NCBI GenBank assembly: GCA_937967765.1
Contig: CALCML010000079.1
Coordinates: 1-5,820 of the forward strand
Reading direction: 5' to 3'
Length of the DNA: 5,820 nt
Source of the DNA: an uncultured Carnobacterium sp.
Lineage (GTDB): Bacteria; Bacillota; Bacilli; Lactobacillales; Aerococcaceae
Positions 1 to 5,630 of the stretch are shown one piece after another (the first letter of the stretch is position 1; every line of letters starts with the position of its first letter). The position numbers and the translations under genes were made by a program. Under the pieces are notes generated by a model. The model worked only from the letters and a program-made list of their open reading frames with translations. It did no database searches and had not been told where the DNA came from.

Positions 1-418
1 TGTCGGGATATTTGATGCCGTTTCGAAGCGCCCCGTATCCACCCATCGAAAGCCCAGCAACACCTAAGTCTTCACGTTTTCGAGAAATAGGAAACATTCG
101 GCATGAGATTTCTGGAAGCTCCACCCCGATAAATTCTCCATAGTTCGTATAATTCCACGGTTGGTCTACGTAGAAATGATTTTCACCAGAAGGCATGATA
201 AGGACGAGATTTTTCTCTTTTGCGTATCGAAGAATGCGCGTCTGATTGACCCAGTCCTGTTCACTGCCCAATACTCCGTGAAGCAACACTAACGCTCTGT
301 ACGGGCCTTCCGAAAGATACTGATTATCAAAGTCCACTGCATCGCTAGGCAAGTAGACTGACAGCGGGATAGTTCTCATTAATGTTTTTGAAAAGAATGA
401 AACGTGTAAAAGTGCCAT
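1..418 (-). CDS. EstA/esterase D-like alpha/beta-hydrolase (N-terminal 139 residues, truncated by window edge)
   Basis: This is the N-terminal part of a serine esterase of the alpha/beta-hydrolase fold, in the esterase D / S-formylglutathione hydrolase-like family that includes lactic-acid-bacterial tributyrin esterase EstA. Visible signs are the opening strand MALLHVSFFS, an oxyanion-hole HG at residues 47-48 (LVLLHGVLG), a PSGENHFYVD segment at 76-85, and the nucleophile elbow GLSMGGYGA with Ser124 as the likely catalytic serine. The Asp and His of the triad would lie beyond the window. There is no signal peptide, so it is probably cytoplasmic, acting on short-chain acyl esters; this substrate class is inferred from the family. 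The ATG at 418 is preceded by GGAGG about seven bases upstream, which fixes the start. The gene follows the small membrane protein gene by 20 bases with no terminator or obvious promoter between them, so it is probably the second gene of that operon. Residues after 139 are not visible. Confidence 0.88.
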   Translation of the reverse strand, partial: MALLHVSFFSKTLMRTIPLSVYLPSDAVDFDNQYLSEGPYRALVLLHGVLGSEQDWVNQTRILRYAKEKNLVLIMPSGENHFYVDQPWNYTNYGEFIGVELPEISCRMFPISRKREDLGVAGLSMGGYGALRNGIKYPD

Positions 419-438
419 ATGAAGCCTCCATTAAACTA

Positions 439-789
439 TTATTTTTTAAAGTATCGATTCATGATTGCCACTAAGCCAAAGATAAACGTCATTTTAACGA
501 CGGATTTTTGCCAAGACTCCCATTGCTCATACCCAAAGAAATGATTCATGATGAGAATAAAAGCAATAGTGGCTACCATGCCCATAAAGATGACAACCCC
601 TGCGCGATTGAATTTTTTGAGTTTATCCGGATTATCCCGATTCAACCAAGAATAAAAGGCAGCACCAACAACTATCGCATTCACAATAAACAGCGCGATA
701 TCTTGACGAAATAGTAGCTGATAGATGGCATTCACGCCACTGATGAACCCAAATACTATAGTAACAATTTCTCTAACTTTTTGACTCAT
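439..789 (-). CDS. small four-helix membrane protein of unknown function
   Basis: I do not recognise this 116-residue protein. It has four hydrophobic stretches that look like membrane helices (about residues 6-26, 30-49, 63-86 and 96-113). A polar basic loop (NRDNPDKLKKFNR, about 50-62) separates helices 2 and 3, and a tryptophan-containing loop (GYEQWESWQK) separates helices 3 and 4. By the positive-inside rule the 50-62 loop and the C-terminal RYFKK probably face the cytoplasm. There is no catalytic-looking motif and no signal peptidase site. I chose the ATG at 789. An in-frame TTG at 798 would add three residues. The purine-rich stretch AGGGAGAGGGG upstream (799-809) could serve either start, and its GGAG core is spaced well for the TTG. 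A TATAAT box lies about 45 bases upstream. The esterase gene begins 20 bases after the stop, so the two are probably co-transcribed. A holin-like or accessory membrane role would be a guess. Confidence 0.75.
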   Translation of the reverse strand: MSQKVREIVTIVFGFISGVNAIYQLLFRQDIALFIVNAIVVGAAFYSWLNRDNPDKLKKFNRAGVVIFMGMVATIAFILIMNHFFGYEQWESWQKSVVKMTFIFGLVAIMNRYFKK

Positions 790-835
790 TTCCAACAACC
801 CCTCTCCCTAAAAACGGATTCCTGAACTTATCTCT

Positions 836-864
836 ATTATACTGCTCCCCCAGCGTTTTTACTA
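836..864 (-). promoter_or_regulatory. putative sigma-A promoter of the membrane protein-esterase operon
   Basis: A perfect TATAAT -10 box lies at 836-841 on the minus strand, between the lplA terminator and the small membrane protein gene. The region 17 bases upstream (TAGTAA at 859-864) is a poor -35 match, so the call rests on the -10 box and its position. Transcription would start near 829, giving a leader of about 40 bases. Confidence 0.5.
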
Positions 865-875
865 TACGCGCAAGC

Positions 876-906
876 AAAAAAAGAACCCAGCATGACTGCT
901 AGGCTC
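876..906 (-). terminator. intrinsic terminator of lplA
   Basis: On the minus strand GAGCCTAGCA and TGCTGGGTTC form a ten-pair stem (with G-U pairs) around the loop GTCA, followed by seven T residues (876-882). It lies about 35 bases after the lplA stop codon and separates lplA from the membrane protein-esterase operon. Confidence 0.85.
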
Positions 907-940
907 CACTCCTTCAACCTCTATAGCCGAATTTTATATT

Positions 941-1972
941 TTATTCTTCTACCCCTAGTAATAGGTTCACTAGGATGTCCACTGTAACATTACCAAAGTA
1001 ACGGTGGATATCGATGGCTTCGAAGGCTGTAGTTAAGTCTTCGCGGTTGTATCCAACTCCCACTAGCGCTTTTTCTACATCGCTGATTTCTCCAAGACCG
1101 AAGAAGTCTCCGTTAATCTTAATGTCTTTGATGGCATTCTTTTCAACGTTCAAGCTGAACTCGATTTGTCCGGCTGGTGTACGTTTGGATTGTTTGAATT
1201 CGAATTTTGGATTCTTTCCGTAGTTCCAATCTGGATTGTTGAAGTACTTGCTGCGTAATTCTTCTACACGCACCCAGTCTTCATCCGTTAGAACATACTC
1301 TTTAATCGTAGATGTATCTTCCACATTGAAGATGTTTTTTAAGAGCACTTCGCGGAATTGTAAGATGTCTAAGTCTTGATATTCAGGCGCTAAGTAAGGT
1401 TTGATATTGGTCACGCGTGAACGAACCGACTTGATTCCTTTTGACGCGATTTTCTCTTGTTTTGGACGTAAAATTTGTGGCAAAATGCTTACATCTAGAT
1501 CGAGCATTAATGTTCCGTGCGCTGTTAAACGGCCATTGTTAGAGTACATTGCATTTCCAGAGAATTTCTTGCCGTCGATGAGAAGGTCGTTACGTCCTTG
1601 TAACTCTGCCCCTGTTGCTCCCATTTTATGGAGGGCTTCAATCACGGGTTCTGTGAATTTTCCAAAATCACGGAAGCTATCGCCGTCATCTTCTGTAATG
1701 AAGCAGAAGCAGATATTTCCCATATCGTGATACACGGCTCCACCGCCTGAGAAACGACGAACTACTTGTACGCCAAGTTTATCTACACCATCTTGATTGA
1801 TTTCTTCGATGGTATTTTGGTTTTTCCCGATGATAATCGCATTTTCGTTAATATAAAATAACAAAATTGGTTCATCGAGTTTCTTTTCGTTTAATAAGAA
1901 ATATTCGATGGCTAAGTTCGTTGTTGCATCGTAGATTTCTTGTCCATTACGTTGATTTTTTACATAATACAT
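941..1972 (-). CDS. lplA: lipoate-protein ligase A
   Basis: LplA activates free lipoate with ATP to lipoyl-AMP, then transfers the lipoyl group to a lysine on the lipoyl domains of 2-oxoacid dehydrogenase E2 subunits or GcvH; this salvages exogenous lipoate in the cytoplasm. The 343-residue protein is full length for the two-domain form. The catalytic domain (about 1-245) carries the lipoate/ATP-binding motif RRFSGGGAVYHD at 72-83, GRNDL at 126-130 and KFSGNA at 136-141. Lys136 corresponds to the conserved catalytic lysine. The C-terminal accessory domain (about 250-343) includes TPAGQIEFSLNVEKNAIKDI and GVGYNREDL-type elements seen in Gram-positive LplA proteins. The ATG at 1972 has GAGGAG eight bases upstream. 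The gene has its own extended -10 promoter and terminator, so it is probably transcribed alone. No lipoylated-enzyme genes are adjacent, so its natural acceptor cannot be named from this window. Confidence 0.95.
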   Translation of the reverse strand: MYYVKNQRNGQEIYDATTNLAIEYFLLNEKKLDEPILLFYINENAIIIGKNQNTIEEINQDGVDKLGVQVVRRFSGGGAVYHDMGNICFCFITEDDGDSFRDFGKFTEPVIEALHKMGATGAELQGRNDLLIDGKKFSGNAMYSNNGRLTAHGTLMLDLDVSILPQILRPKQEKIASKGIKSVRSRVTNIKPYLAPEYQDLDILQFREVLLKNIFNVEDTSTIKEYVLTDEDWVRVEELRSKYFNNPDWNYGKNPKFEFKQSKRTPAGQIEFSLNVEKNAIKDIKINGDFFGLGEISDVEKALVGVGYNREDLTTAFEAIDIHRYFGNVTVDILVNLLLGVEE

Positions 1973-2010
1973 CTGAAAGTCTCCTCGCTTTTACTGATAT
2001 CACTAGCGCT

Positions 2011-2019
2011 ATCATACCA
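2011..2019 (-). promoter_or_regulatory. extended -10 promoter of lplA
   Basis: On the minus strand TGGTATGAT (TGn followed by TATGAT) forms an extended -10 element, ending 38 bases before the lplA ATG. No convincing -35 box is present at 16-18 bases, which is common for extended -10 promoters. Transcription would start near 2004. Confidence 0.55.
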
Positions 2020-2084
2020 TAACCGTCCCCCTCACACATAAGAAAGAAGCTTGATTTTACACTGTTTTTACTCCACTCCAACAC

Positions 2085-2108
2085 GCAATTACCATATATG
2101 GTAATTGC
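2085..2108. repeat. perfect 24-bp palindrome upstream of lplA
   Basis: The half-site GCAATTACCATA is followed immediately by its exact reverse complement TATGGTAATTGC. As RNA it could form a ten-pair hairpin with a TATA loop. Neither flank has a T-run, so it is not an ordinary intrinsic terminator. It lies between the terminator of the upstream CPBP gene (2120-2148) and the lplA promoter, centred about 90 bases upstream of the predicted lplA transcription start. It may be a protein-binding site or an RNA 3'-end structure; nothing here shows which. Confidence 0.85.
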
Positions 2109-2119
2109 AGCCTTTCAAC

Positions 2120-2148
2120 AAAAAAACGCACCCATTTCAGGACGCGCT
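2120..2148 (-). terminator. intrinsic terminator of the downstream CPBP gene (2159-2920)
   Basis: On the minus strand AGCGCGTCC and GGGTGCGTT pair over nine positions (some G-U) around the loop TGAAAT, running into a seven-T tract (2120-2126). It begins 11 bases after the stop codon. Confidence 0.8.
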
Positions 2149-2158
2149 TTGCTACATA

Positions 2159-2920
2159 TTAGTATGTCCATGCAATTAGCAAGTAGATAAAGGTTGAACC
2201 AAACATGTCTGCCAATGCGTGCATAAGGAAGAATGGTAATAAGTTTTTGACCACTTTCTTGTACATGAAGTAGTAGAACAATCCGTACACTACACCGATA
2301 ATGAGTGCCCAAAGCATGCCTTGGTAAGTGTGGAATGAGAAACGAACCAGTGTTGAGAATGCTAAAGCCTTCCACTGATGCTCTTCCTTCACCGATGTCA
2401 TTAATCCAAGGAAGAAGAACTCTTCGTAGAATCCATTTAACAGACCATAAGCGATGGCCATTGGAGATAACGCTAAGAACTTATTGATGATTTCCTGTGG
2501 GTTCATGAACGGAACGAGCGCTGGGTCGAAGTAATTGTATTCGCCGCTTAGTGTAGTTACGACGTCGCCGAAGAGTCCGACAATCGTGAATAATAACGGT
2601 ACCCAGATGAGTACGGACCAGTGAAAACGAATCTTCAACTGCTTGAAGTCGTAATGACGGATGACTAAGTACAAGAGTGCAATCGCTAGTAATATCACCT
2701 GTAGCGTAAAATTACTCGAATACGCTGCCCCGTCGCTATAGGACGTTGTCGTTTCCGTATACTGCTGGGCCACTTCCGTCACTGGTTGTAAACTCTGTAG
2801 AAATTGTTGTGTGGATCGGATGATAAACTCCCCGAACATGATGATTGTTACGATGAGGATGTCAACCCACTTTAAATTTTTTAATGGTTCTTTTGGTCTG
2901 ATTTTTGTTAAAACTGTCAT
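2159..2920 (-). CDS. CPBP (CAAX protease/Abi) family membrane protein with altered motif 1
   Basis: This 253-residue polytopic membrane protein resembles the CPBP family of intramembrane glutamic endopeptidases. Hydrophobic segments occur at about 18-36, 71-88, 101-123, 147-176 and 200-253. Motif 1 is recognisable as FYEEFFFLG, with Glu166 and Glu167. The arginine usual in EExxxR is leucine here (Leu171). Motif 2 appears as RFSFHTYQG (His197) and motif 3 as HALAD (His234, Asp238). The acidic pair and both histidines are kept, so proteolytic activity remains possible but is unproven. A polar segment rich in Thr, Ser, Gln and Tyr (about 37-70) after the first helix is probably an extracytoplasmic loop. 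The ATG at 2920 has AGAGGG about nine bases upstream. The gene has its own extended -10 promoter and terminator. Family roles include processing of peptides and immunity to self-made bacteriocins; no bacteriocin gene is visible nearby, so its role is unknown. Confidence 0.82.
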   Translation of the reverse strand: MTVLTKIRPKEPLKNLKWVDILIVTIIMFGEFIIRSTQQFLQSLQPVTEVAQQYTETTTSYSDGAAYSSNFTLQVILLAIALLYLVIRHYDFKQLKIRFHWSVLIWVPLLFTIVGLFGDVVTTLSGEYNYFDPALVPFMNPQEIINKFLALSPMAIAYGLLNGFYEEFFFLGLMTSVKEEHQWKALAFSTLVRFSFHTYQGMLWALIIGVVYGLFYYFMYKKVVKNLLPFFLMHALADMFGSTFIYLLIAWTY

Positions 2921-2941
2921 GATTAGTTCCCTCTTTCCCTT

Positions 2942-2950
2942 ATTGTATCA
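2942..2950 (-). promoter_or_regulatory. extended -10 promoter of the CPBP gene at 2159-2920
   Basis: On the minus strand TGATACAAT (TGn plus TACAAT) forms an extended -10 box about 20 bases before the ATG. The predicted start near 2935 leaves a very short leader that contains the ribosome site. The -35 region (TTTCAA at 16 bases) is weak. Confidence 0.55.
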
Positions 2951-3056
2951 AAACACTGTTCTATTGAAAGAGAATCGCTTCTTTCTTTTGACGTCTTCCT
3001 TAATCATAGAGTACTCCTTAAAACTAAAATGAACCTAAAACCAAAAAAAATCCCAC

Positions 3057-3086
3057 AAAAAAAGTGACTCCTAATAAGAAGTCACT
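3057..3086 (-). terminator. intrinsic terminator of the upstream CPBP gene (3097-3807)
   Basis: On the minus strand AGTGACTTC and GGAGTCACT form a nine-pair stem with loop TTATTA, then six to seven T residues. A second eight-T run follows at 3043-3050. The hairpin begins ten bases after the stop codon and separates the two CPBP genes into different transcripts. Confidence 0.9.
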
Positions 3087-3096
3087 GACTAATTTT

Positions 3097-3807
3097 CTAA
3101 AAGAAACGTTTCGGTATTTCGATGAACAAGATTACAAGAAGTCCATTAAAAAGGCTATGTAATAAGATTGCGTCAAACAAACTTCTTCTTCGTTCATAAA
3201 CAAGAAAAAGAACAATAGATATAATAATATAAGCTAAAAACTGTATCCAATTATGGATATATTTTGGAAAATGACCAGCTGCAAATAGAATTGATATGAT
3301 GGACATTCTAACAAAAGTATTCACTTTTCCTCGAAGCAAATTATTCAGTAAACCTCTAAAAAGAAATTCTTCGAGCAAAGGTGCAAAACAAACGAGTCCT
3401 AGTGCCTCTAAAGCAAAAATATATTTATCTGTTGTAAGTGGTAAATCAGCCCTAAAGAAAAAATCAACTAGTTTTGATCGACCTGTCCCATAAGCCACTG
3501 AACTCCACAAATTATGAATCAAATAGCTAGAAAATCTGAGAGTAATATACGTTACAAAAACAAAAATTAAATCCATCAGTTGAATCTTTCTTTTTACTGT
3601 TGGCTTAAATAATTTTGTGTGTACTTTGTACATACAAAATACCAAAATGCCAACGCAAATACTCGTAACAATTAACTCCCACATATCCGCTTGACGACCT
3701 AATTTCATTGAATTCAGTTCGAACACAAATCCAATTCCCCCGTATATGACAATATTCACTACAAAAAAGAATAGAACCCAAAGCGGTTTTTTCATTCGAG
3801 CACCCAT
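3097..3807 (-). CDS. CPBP family intramembrane metalloprotease-like protein (CAAX protease/Abi)
   Basis: This 236-residue membrane protein carries the complete CPBP signature. Motif 1 is LLEEFLFRG with Glu146, Glu147 and Arg151; motif 2 is FAAGH with Phe175 and His179; motif 3 is HSLFN with His217 and Asn221. Hydrophobic segments lie at about 9-29, 43-60, 77-98, 129-145, 165-180, 188-204 and 210-229. The family is related to eukaryotic CAAX prenyl endopeptidase Rce1. Bacterial members act as intramembrane proteases, and some give self-immunity to bacteriocins. The substrate here is unknown. I chose the ATG at 3807, which has GAGG nine bases upstream; Met5 (3795) has no ribosome site. The coding DNA is clearly richer in A and T than cshA or lplA, with many AAA, ATA and TTT codons, which may point to transfer or weak codon selection. 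It is flanked by its own promoter and terminator and is not transcriptionally coupled to its neighbours. Confidence 0.9.
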   Translation of the reverse strand: MGARMKKPLWVLFFFVVNIVIYGGIGFVFELNSMKLGRQADMWELIVTSICVGILVFCMYKVHTKLFKPTVKRKIQLMDLIFVFVTYITLRFSSYLIHNLWSSVAYGTGRSKLVDFFFRADLPLTTDKYIFALEALGLVCFAPLLEEFLFRGLLNNLLRGKVNTFVRMSIISILFAAGHFPKYIHNWIQFLAYIIISIVLFLVYERRRSLFDAILLHSLFNGLLVILFIEIPKRFF

Positions 3808-3835
3808 TTACTTCTACCTCACATGTTTTTTCCTT

Positions 3836-3865
3836 ATATTACCGTTTTATAGCAGATACTGTCAA
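3836..3865 (-). promoter_or_regulatory. sigma-A promoter of the CPBP gene at 3097-3807
   Basis: On the minus strand a perfect TTGACA -35 box (3860-3865) is followed after 18 bases by TAATAT (3836-3841), a four-of-six -10 match. It sits directly downstream of the cshA terminator and about 30 bases before the start codon, which supports independent transcription. Confidence 0.65.
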
Positions 3866-3876
3866 TATGAGATTCT

Positions 3877-3910
3877 AAAAAAAGCAGACTAGCGTTTTAC
3901 TAGTCTGCTT
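3877..3910 (-). terminator. intrinsic terminator of cshA
   Basis: On the minus strand AGCAGACTAG and CTAGTCTGCT form a perfect ten-pair stem around TAAAACG, running into seven T residues (3877-3883). It lies just after the cshA stop codon. The opposite strand has only three T residues after the stem, so it acts on the minus strand. Confidence 0.95.
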
Positions 3911-3917
3911 TCATTCA

Positions 3918-5447
3918 TTATTTCTGACGGATGGTAAATCCTTTGTCAGATTTCTTTTTATTGTTACGGCGGCGAGAATCTTTCCCTTTATATCCGCGTG
4001 TATATTCGTCTTCTAAGCCACGGCCACGACGGTCTTCTTTACGCTTGAAGCTTCCTTTTCCGTTACGTCCGCGGTTGTCTTTACGGTCGCTACGGTTGTA
4101 ATTTCCACGGCTGTTGCCACGTTTGCGGCTTGGCAATGGACGTTCTGGCGTGATTTTAACTGGAATTTCAGTTGGGTCTTTAATCATGCTCTTGAGTAAT
4201 AGAGCTGCCAATTCTTCTGGTTCGTACTCGTCTAATAAGTAAGATACCGCTTCTTTGAAACGTCTTGGTTCCACAGTTTTCATCATTTCGTCGATAGACT
4301 CGATGGCTGTTTTTGTTTGTCCTTCCAAGGCTTCTGTTTGCGTTGGTGGACGAAGGCTTGTCATACGTTTGCGTGTTAATTCTTCAATCACACGTAAGTA
4401 ATCCATTTCGTTTGGTGTCACGAATGTAACTGACATTCCTTCTTGACCAGCACGGCCTGTACGTCCGATACGGTGTACATAGCTTTCTGGGTCTTGTGGG
4501 ATATCGTAGTTATATACGTGCGTTACGCCTGAGATATCTAGTCCACGTGCTGCCACGTCTGTAGCGACTAAGATGTCTAAATGGTTGTTCTTGAAGTCAC
4601 GAAGAACGCTCATACGTTTTTGTTGGCTTAAGTCCCCGTGGATTCCTTCTGCACGGTAGCCACGCATTTCAAGTCCGCGTGCTAATTCGTCTACACGACG
4701 TTTTGTACGTCCGAATACGATGGTTAATTCAGGCGTTTGAACGTCTAATAAACGTGTCATAATGTCGAATTTCTCGTAGTCTTTACATTTTACGAAATAT
4801 TGATCGATTAATGTCGCCGTCATCTCATTTGATTTGATACGAACATGTTCTGGATCTTTCATAAATTGAACACCGATACGTTTAATATCGTCTGGCATTG
4901 TCGCAGAGAATAAAAGCGTTTGGCGGTTTTCTGGAACTTGTTTGATAATCGATTCGATATCTTCCAAGAATCCCATGTTTAACATTTCATCCGCTTCGTC
5001 TAAGACAAGTGTTTCCACTGTCGCAAGCTTCAATGTACGGCGTGAAATGTGGTCTAACAGACGACCTGGAGTTCCCACAACGATTTGTGGATTTTCTTTT
5101 AATTGGCGGATTTGACGGTTAATGTCCGCTCCACCGTAAACGGCTTGTACACGTACTTTTTTGTCGCGTCCGAGACGGAACAACTCTTCTTGTGTTTGAA
5201 TCGCAAGTTCACGAGTTGGTGCGATGACAAGTCCTTGTACGCCTTTTTTACTTGGGTCGATTTTTTGAAGCATTGGCAAACCAAATGCGGCTGTTTTACC
5301 AGTCCCTGTTTGCGCTTGTCCAATTACATCTAAACCTGCTAGCGCTTTTGGAATGGTTTGTGCTTGAATTGGAGTTGCTTCCTCAAACCCCATTTTTTCG
5401 ATAGATTCTAGTAAGGCAGAATCCAATCCTAATTCATTAAATTTCAT
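3918..5447 (-). CDS. cshA: DEAD-box ATP-dependent RNA helicase CshA
   Basis: CshA-type helicases use ATP to unwind short RNA duplexes. In Firmicutes they work in mRNA turnover with the degradosome, in ribosome assembly and in cold adaptation. All helicase motifs are present in the 509-residue protein: Q motif (FNELGL at 3-8, then GFEEATPIQ at 20-28), motif I AQTGTGKT 45-52, Ia PTRELA 77-82, GG 105-106, Ib TPGR 126-129, II DEAD 150-153, III SAT 181-183, IV IVFGRTK 243-249, [11 protein letters not shown] 295-304, and [10 protein letters not shown] 325-332. A dimerisation/linker-like region (about 380-430) precedes a basic Arg/Gly/Lys/Asn-rich tail (about 440-503) suited to RNA contact. Length and tail fit CshA rather than the shorter CshB. 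I chose the ATG at 5447 because AAGGAGG lies five bases upstream and MKFNELGL is the usual family start; an in-frame GTG at 5480 would add 11 residues but overlaps that site. A structured leader precedes it and a strong terminator follows. Confidence 0.96.
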   Translation of the reverse strand: MKFNELGLDSALLESIEKMGFEEATPIQAQTIPKALAGLDVIGQAQTGTGKTAAFGLPMLQKIDPSKKGVQGLVIAPTRELAIQTQEELFRLGRDKKVRVQAVYGGADINRQIRQLKENPQIVVGTPGRLLDHISRRTLKLATVETLVLDEADEMLNMGFLEDIESIIKQVPENRQTLLFSATMPDDIKRIGVQFMKDPEHVRIKSNEMTATLIDQYFVKCKDYEKFDIMTRLLDVQTPELTIVFGRTKRRVDELARGLEMRGYRAEGIHGDLSQQKRMSVLRDFKNNHLDILVATDVAARGLDISGVTHVYNYDIPQDPESYVHRIGRTGRAGQEGMSVTFVTPNEMDYLRVIEELTRKRMTSLRPPTQTEALEGQTKTAIESIDEMMKTVEPRRFKEAVSYLLDEYEPEELAALLLKSMIKDPTEIPVKITPERPLPSRKRGNSRGNYNRSDRKDNRGRNGKGSFKRKEDRRGRGLEDEYTRGYKGKDSRRRNNKKKSDKGFTIRQK

Positions 5448-5452
5448 ATTTT

Positions 5453-5459
5453 CCTCCTT
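5453..5459 (-). promoter_or_regulatory. ribosome binding site that fixes the cshA start
   Basis: AAGGAGG on the minus strand is a full match to the anti-Shine-Dalgarno, five bases before the ATG at 5447. It rules out the upstream in-frame GTG (5480) as the main start, because this sequence would then be inside the coding region. Confidence 0.9.
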
Positions 5460-5500
5460 GGATACTTCGGTGAGAAGCACACGAGGGATTTCCCTTCATA

Positions 5501-5537
5501 ACAAAAGTCTGGAGCTTTTCGTAAGAGCACCAGACTT
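5501..5537 (-). promoter_or_regulatory. terminator-like hairpin in the cshA leader (possible attenuator)
   Basis: On the minus strand AAGTCTGG (5530-5537) and CCAGACTT (5505-5512) pair perfectly over eight bases. A further GCT/AGC pairing lies inside, after one mismatch, and the arms lead into TTTTGTT. The hairpin lies about 60 bases downstream of the predicted transcription start and 55 bases upstream of the cshA ATG. It could end transcription early and produce an RNA of roughly 90-100 bases, or act as a stabilising 5' structure. Regulation through it is inference. Confidence 0.6.
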
Positions 5538-5601
5538 CTACAATCGTTTAAATTTCAAACTATCTATTATAAATGTGTGTACATTTCTCAACTCAGCGAA
5601 T

Positions 5602-5630
5602 AGTATAGCACGCATCCCGCGAGAATGCAA
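5602..5630 (-). promoter_or_regulatory. sigma-A promoter of cshA
   Basis: On the minus strand TTGCAT (5625-5630) and TATACT (5602-5607) are separated by exactly 17 bases, close to the sigma-A consensus. Transcription would start near 5595, giving a leader of about 148 bases. A second TATAAT further down (5566-5571) lacks a suitably spaced -35 box. Confidence 0.75.

Noticed and set aside
1401..1730. Plus-strand 109-codon frame inside lplA
   Set aside because: It is antisense to the catalytic motifs of LplA, has arginine/serine/proline-rich composition typical of shadow frames, and lacks a ribosome site.
2811..3032. Plus-strand 73-codon frame that could be a short peptide near the CPBP genes
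   Set aside because: It is antisense to the start and promoter of the CPBP gene, without a ribosome site or a double-glycine leader, so it is not a credible bacteriocin.
5103..5333. Plus-strand 76-codon frame inside cshA
   Set aside because: It lies antisense to conserved helicase motifs Ia and I and has no ribosome site; it is a shadow of cshA.
5566..5571. Second minus-strand TATAAT as an additional cshA promoter
   Set aside because: The nearest -35-like element (TTGAGA) is only 14 bases away and there is no TGn extension, so the TTGCAT/TATACT promoter is preferred.
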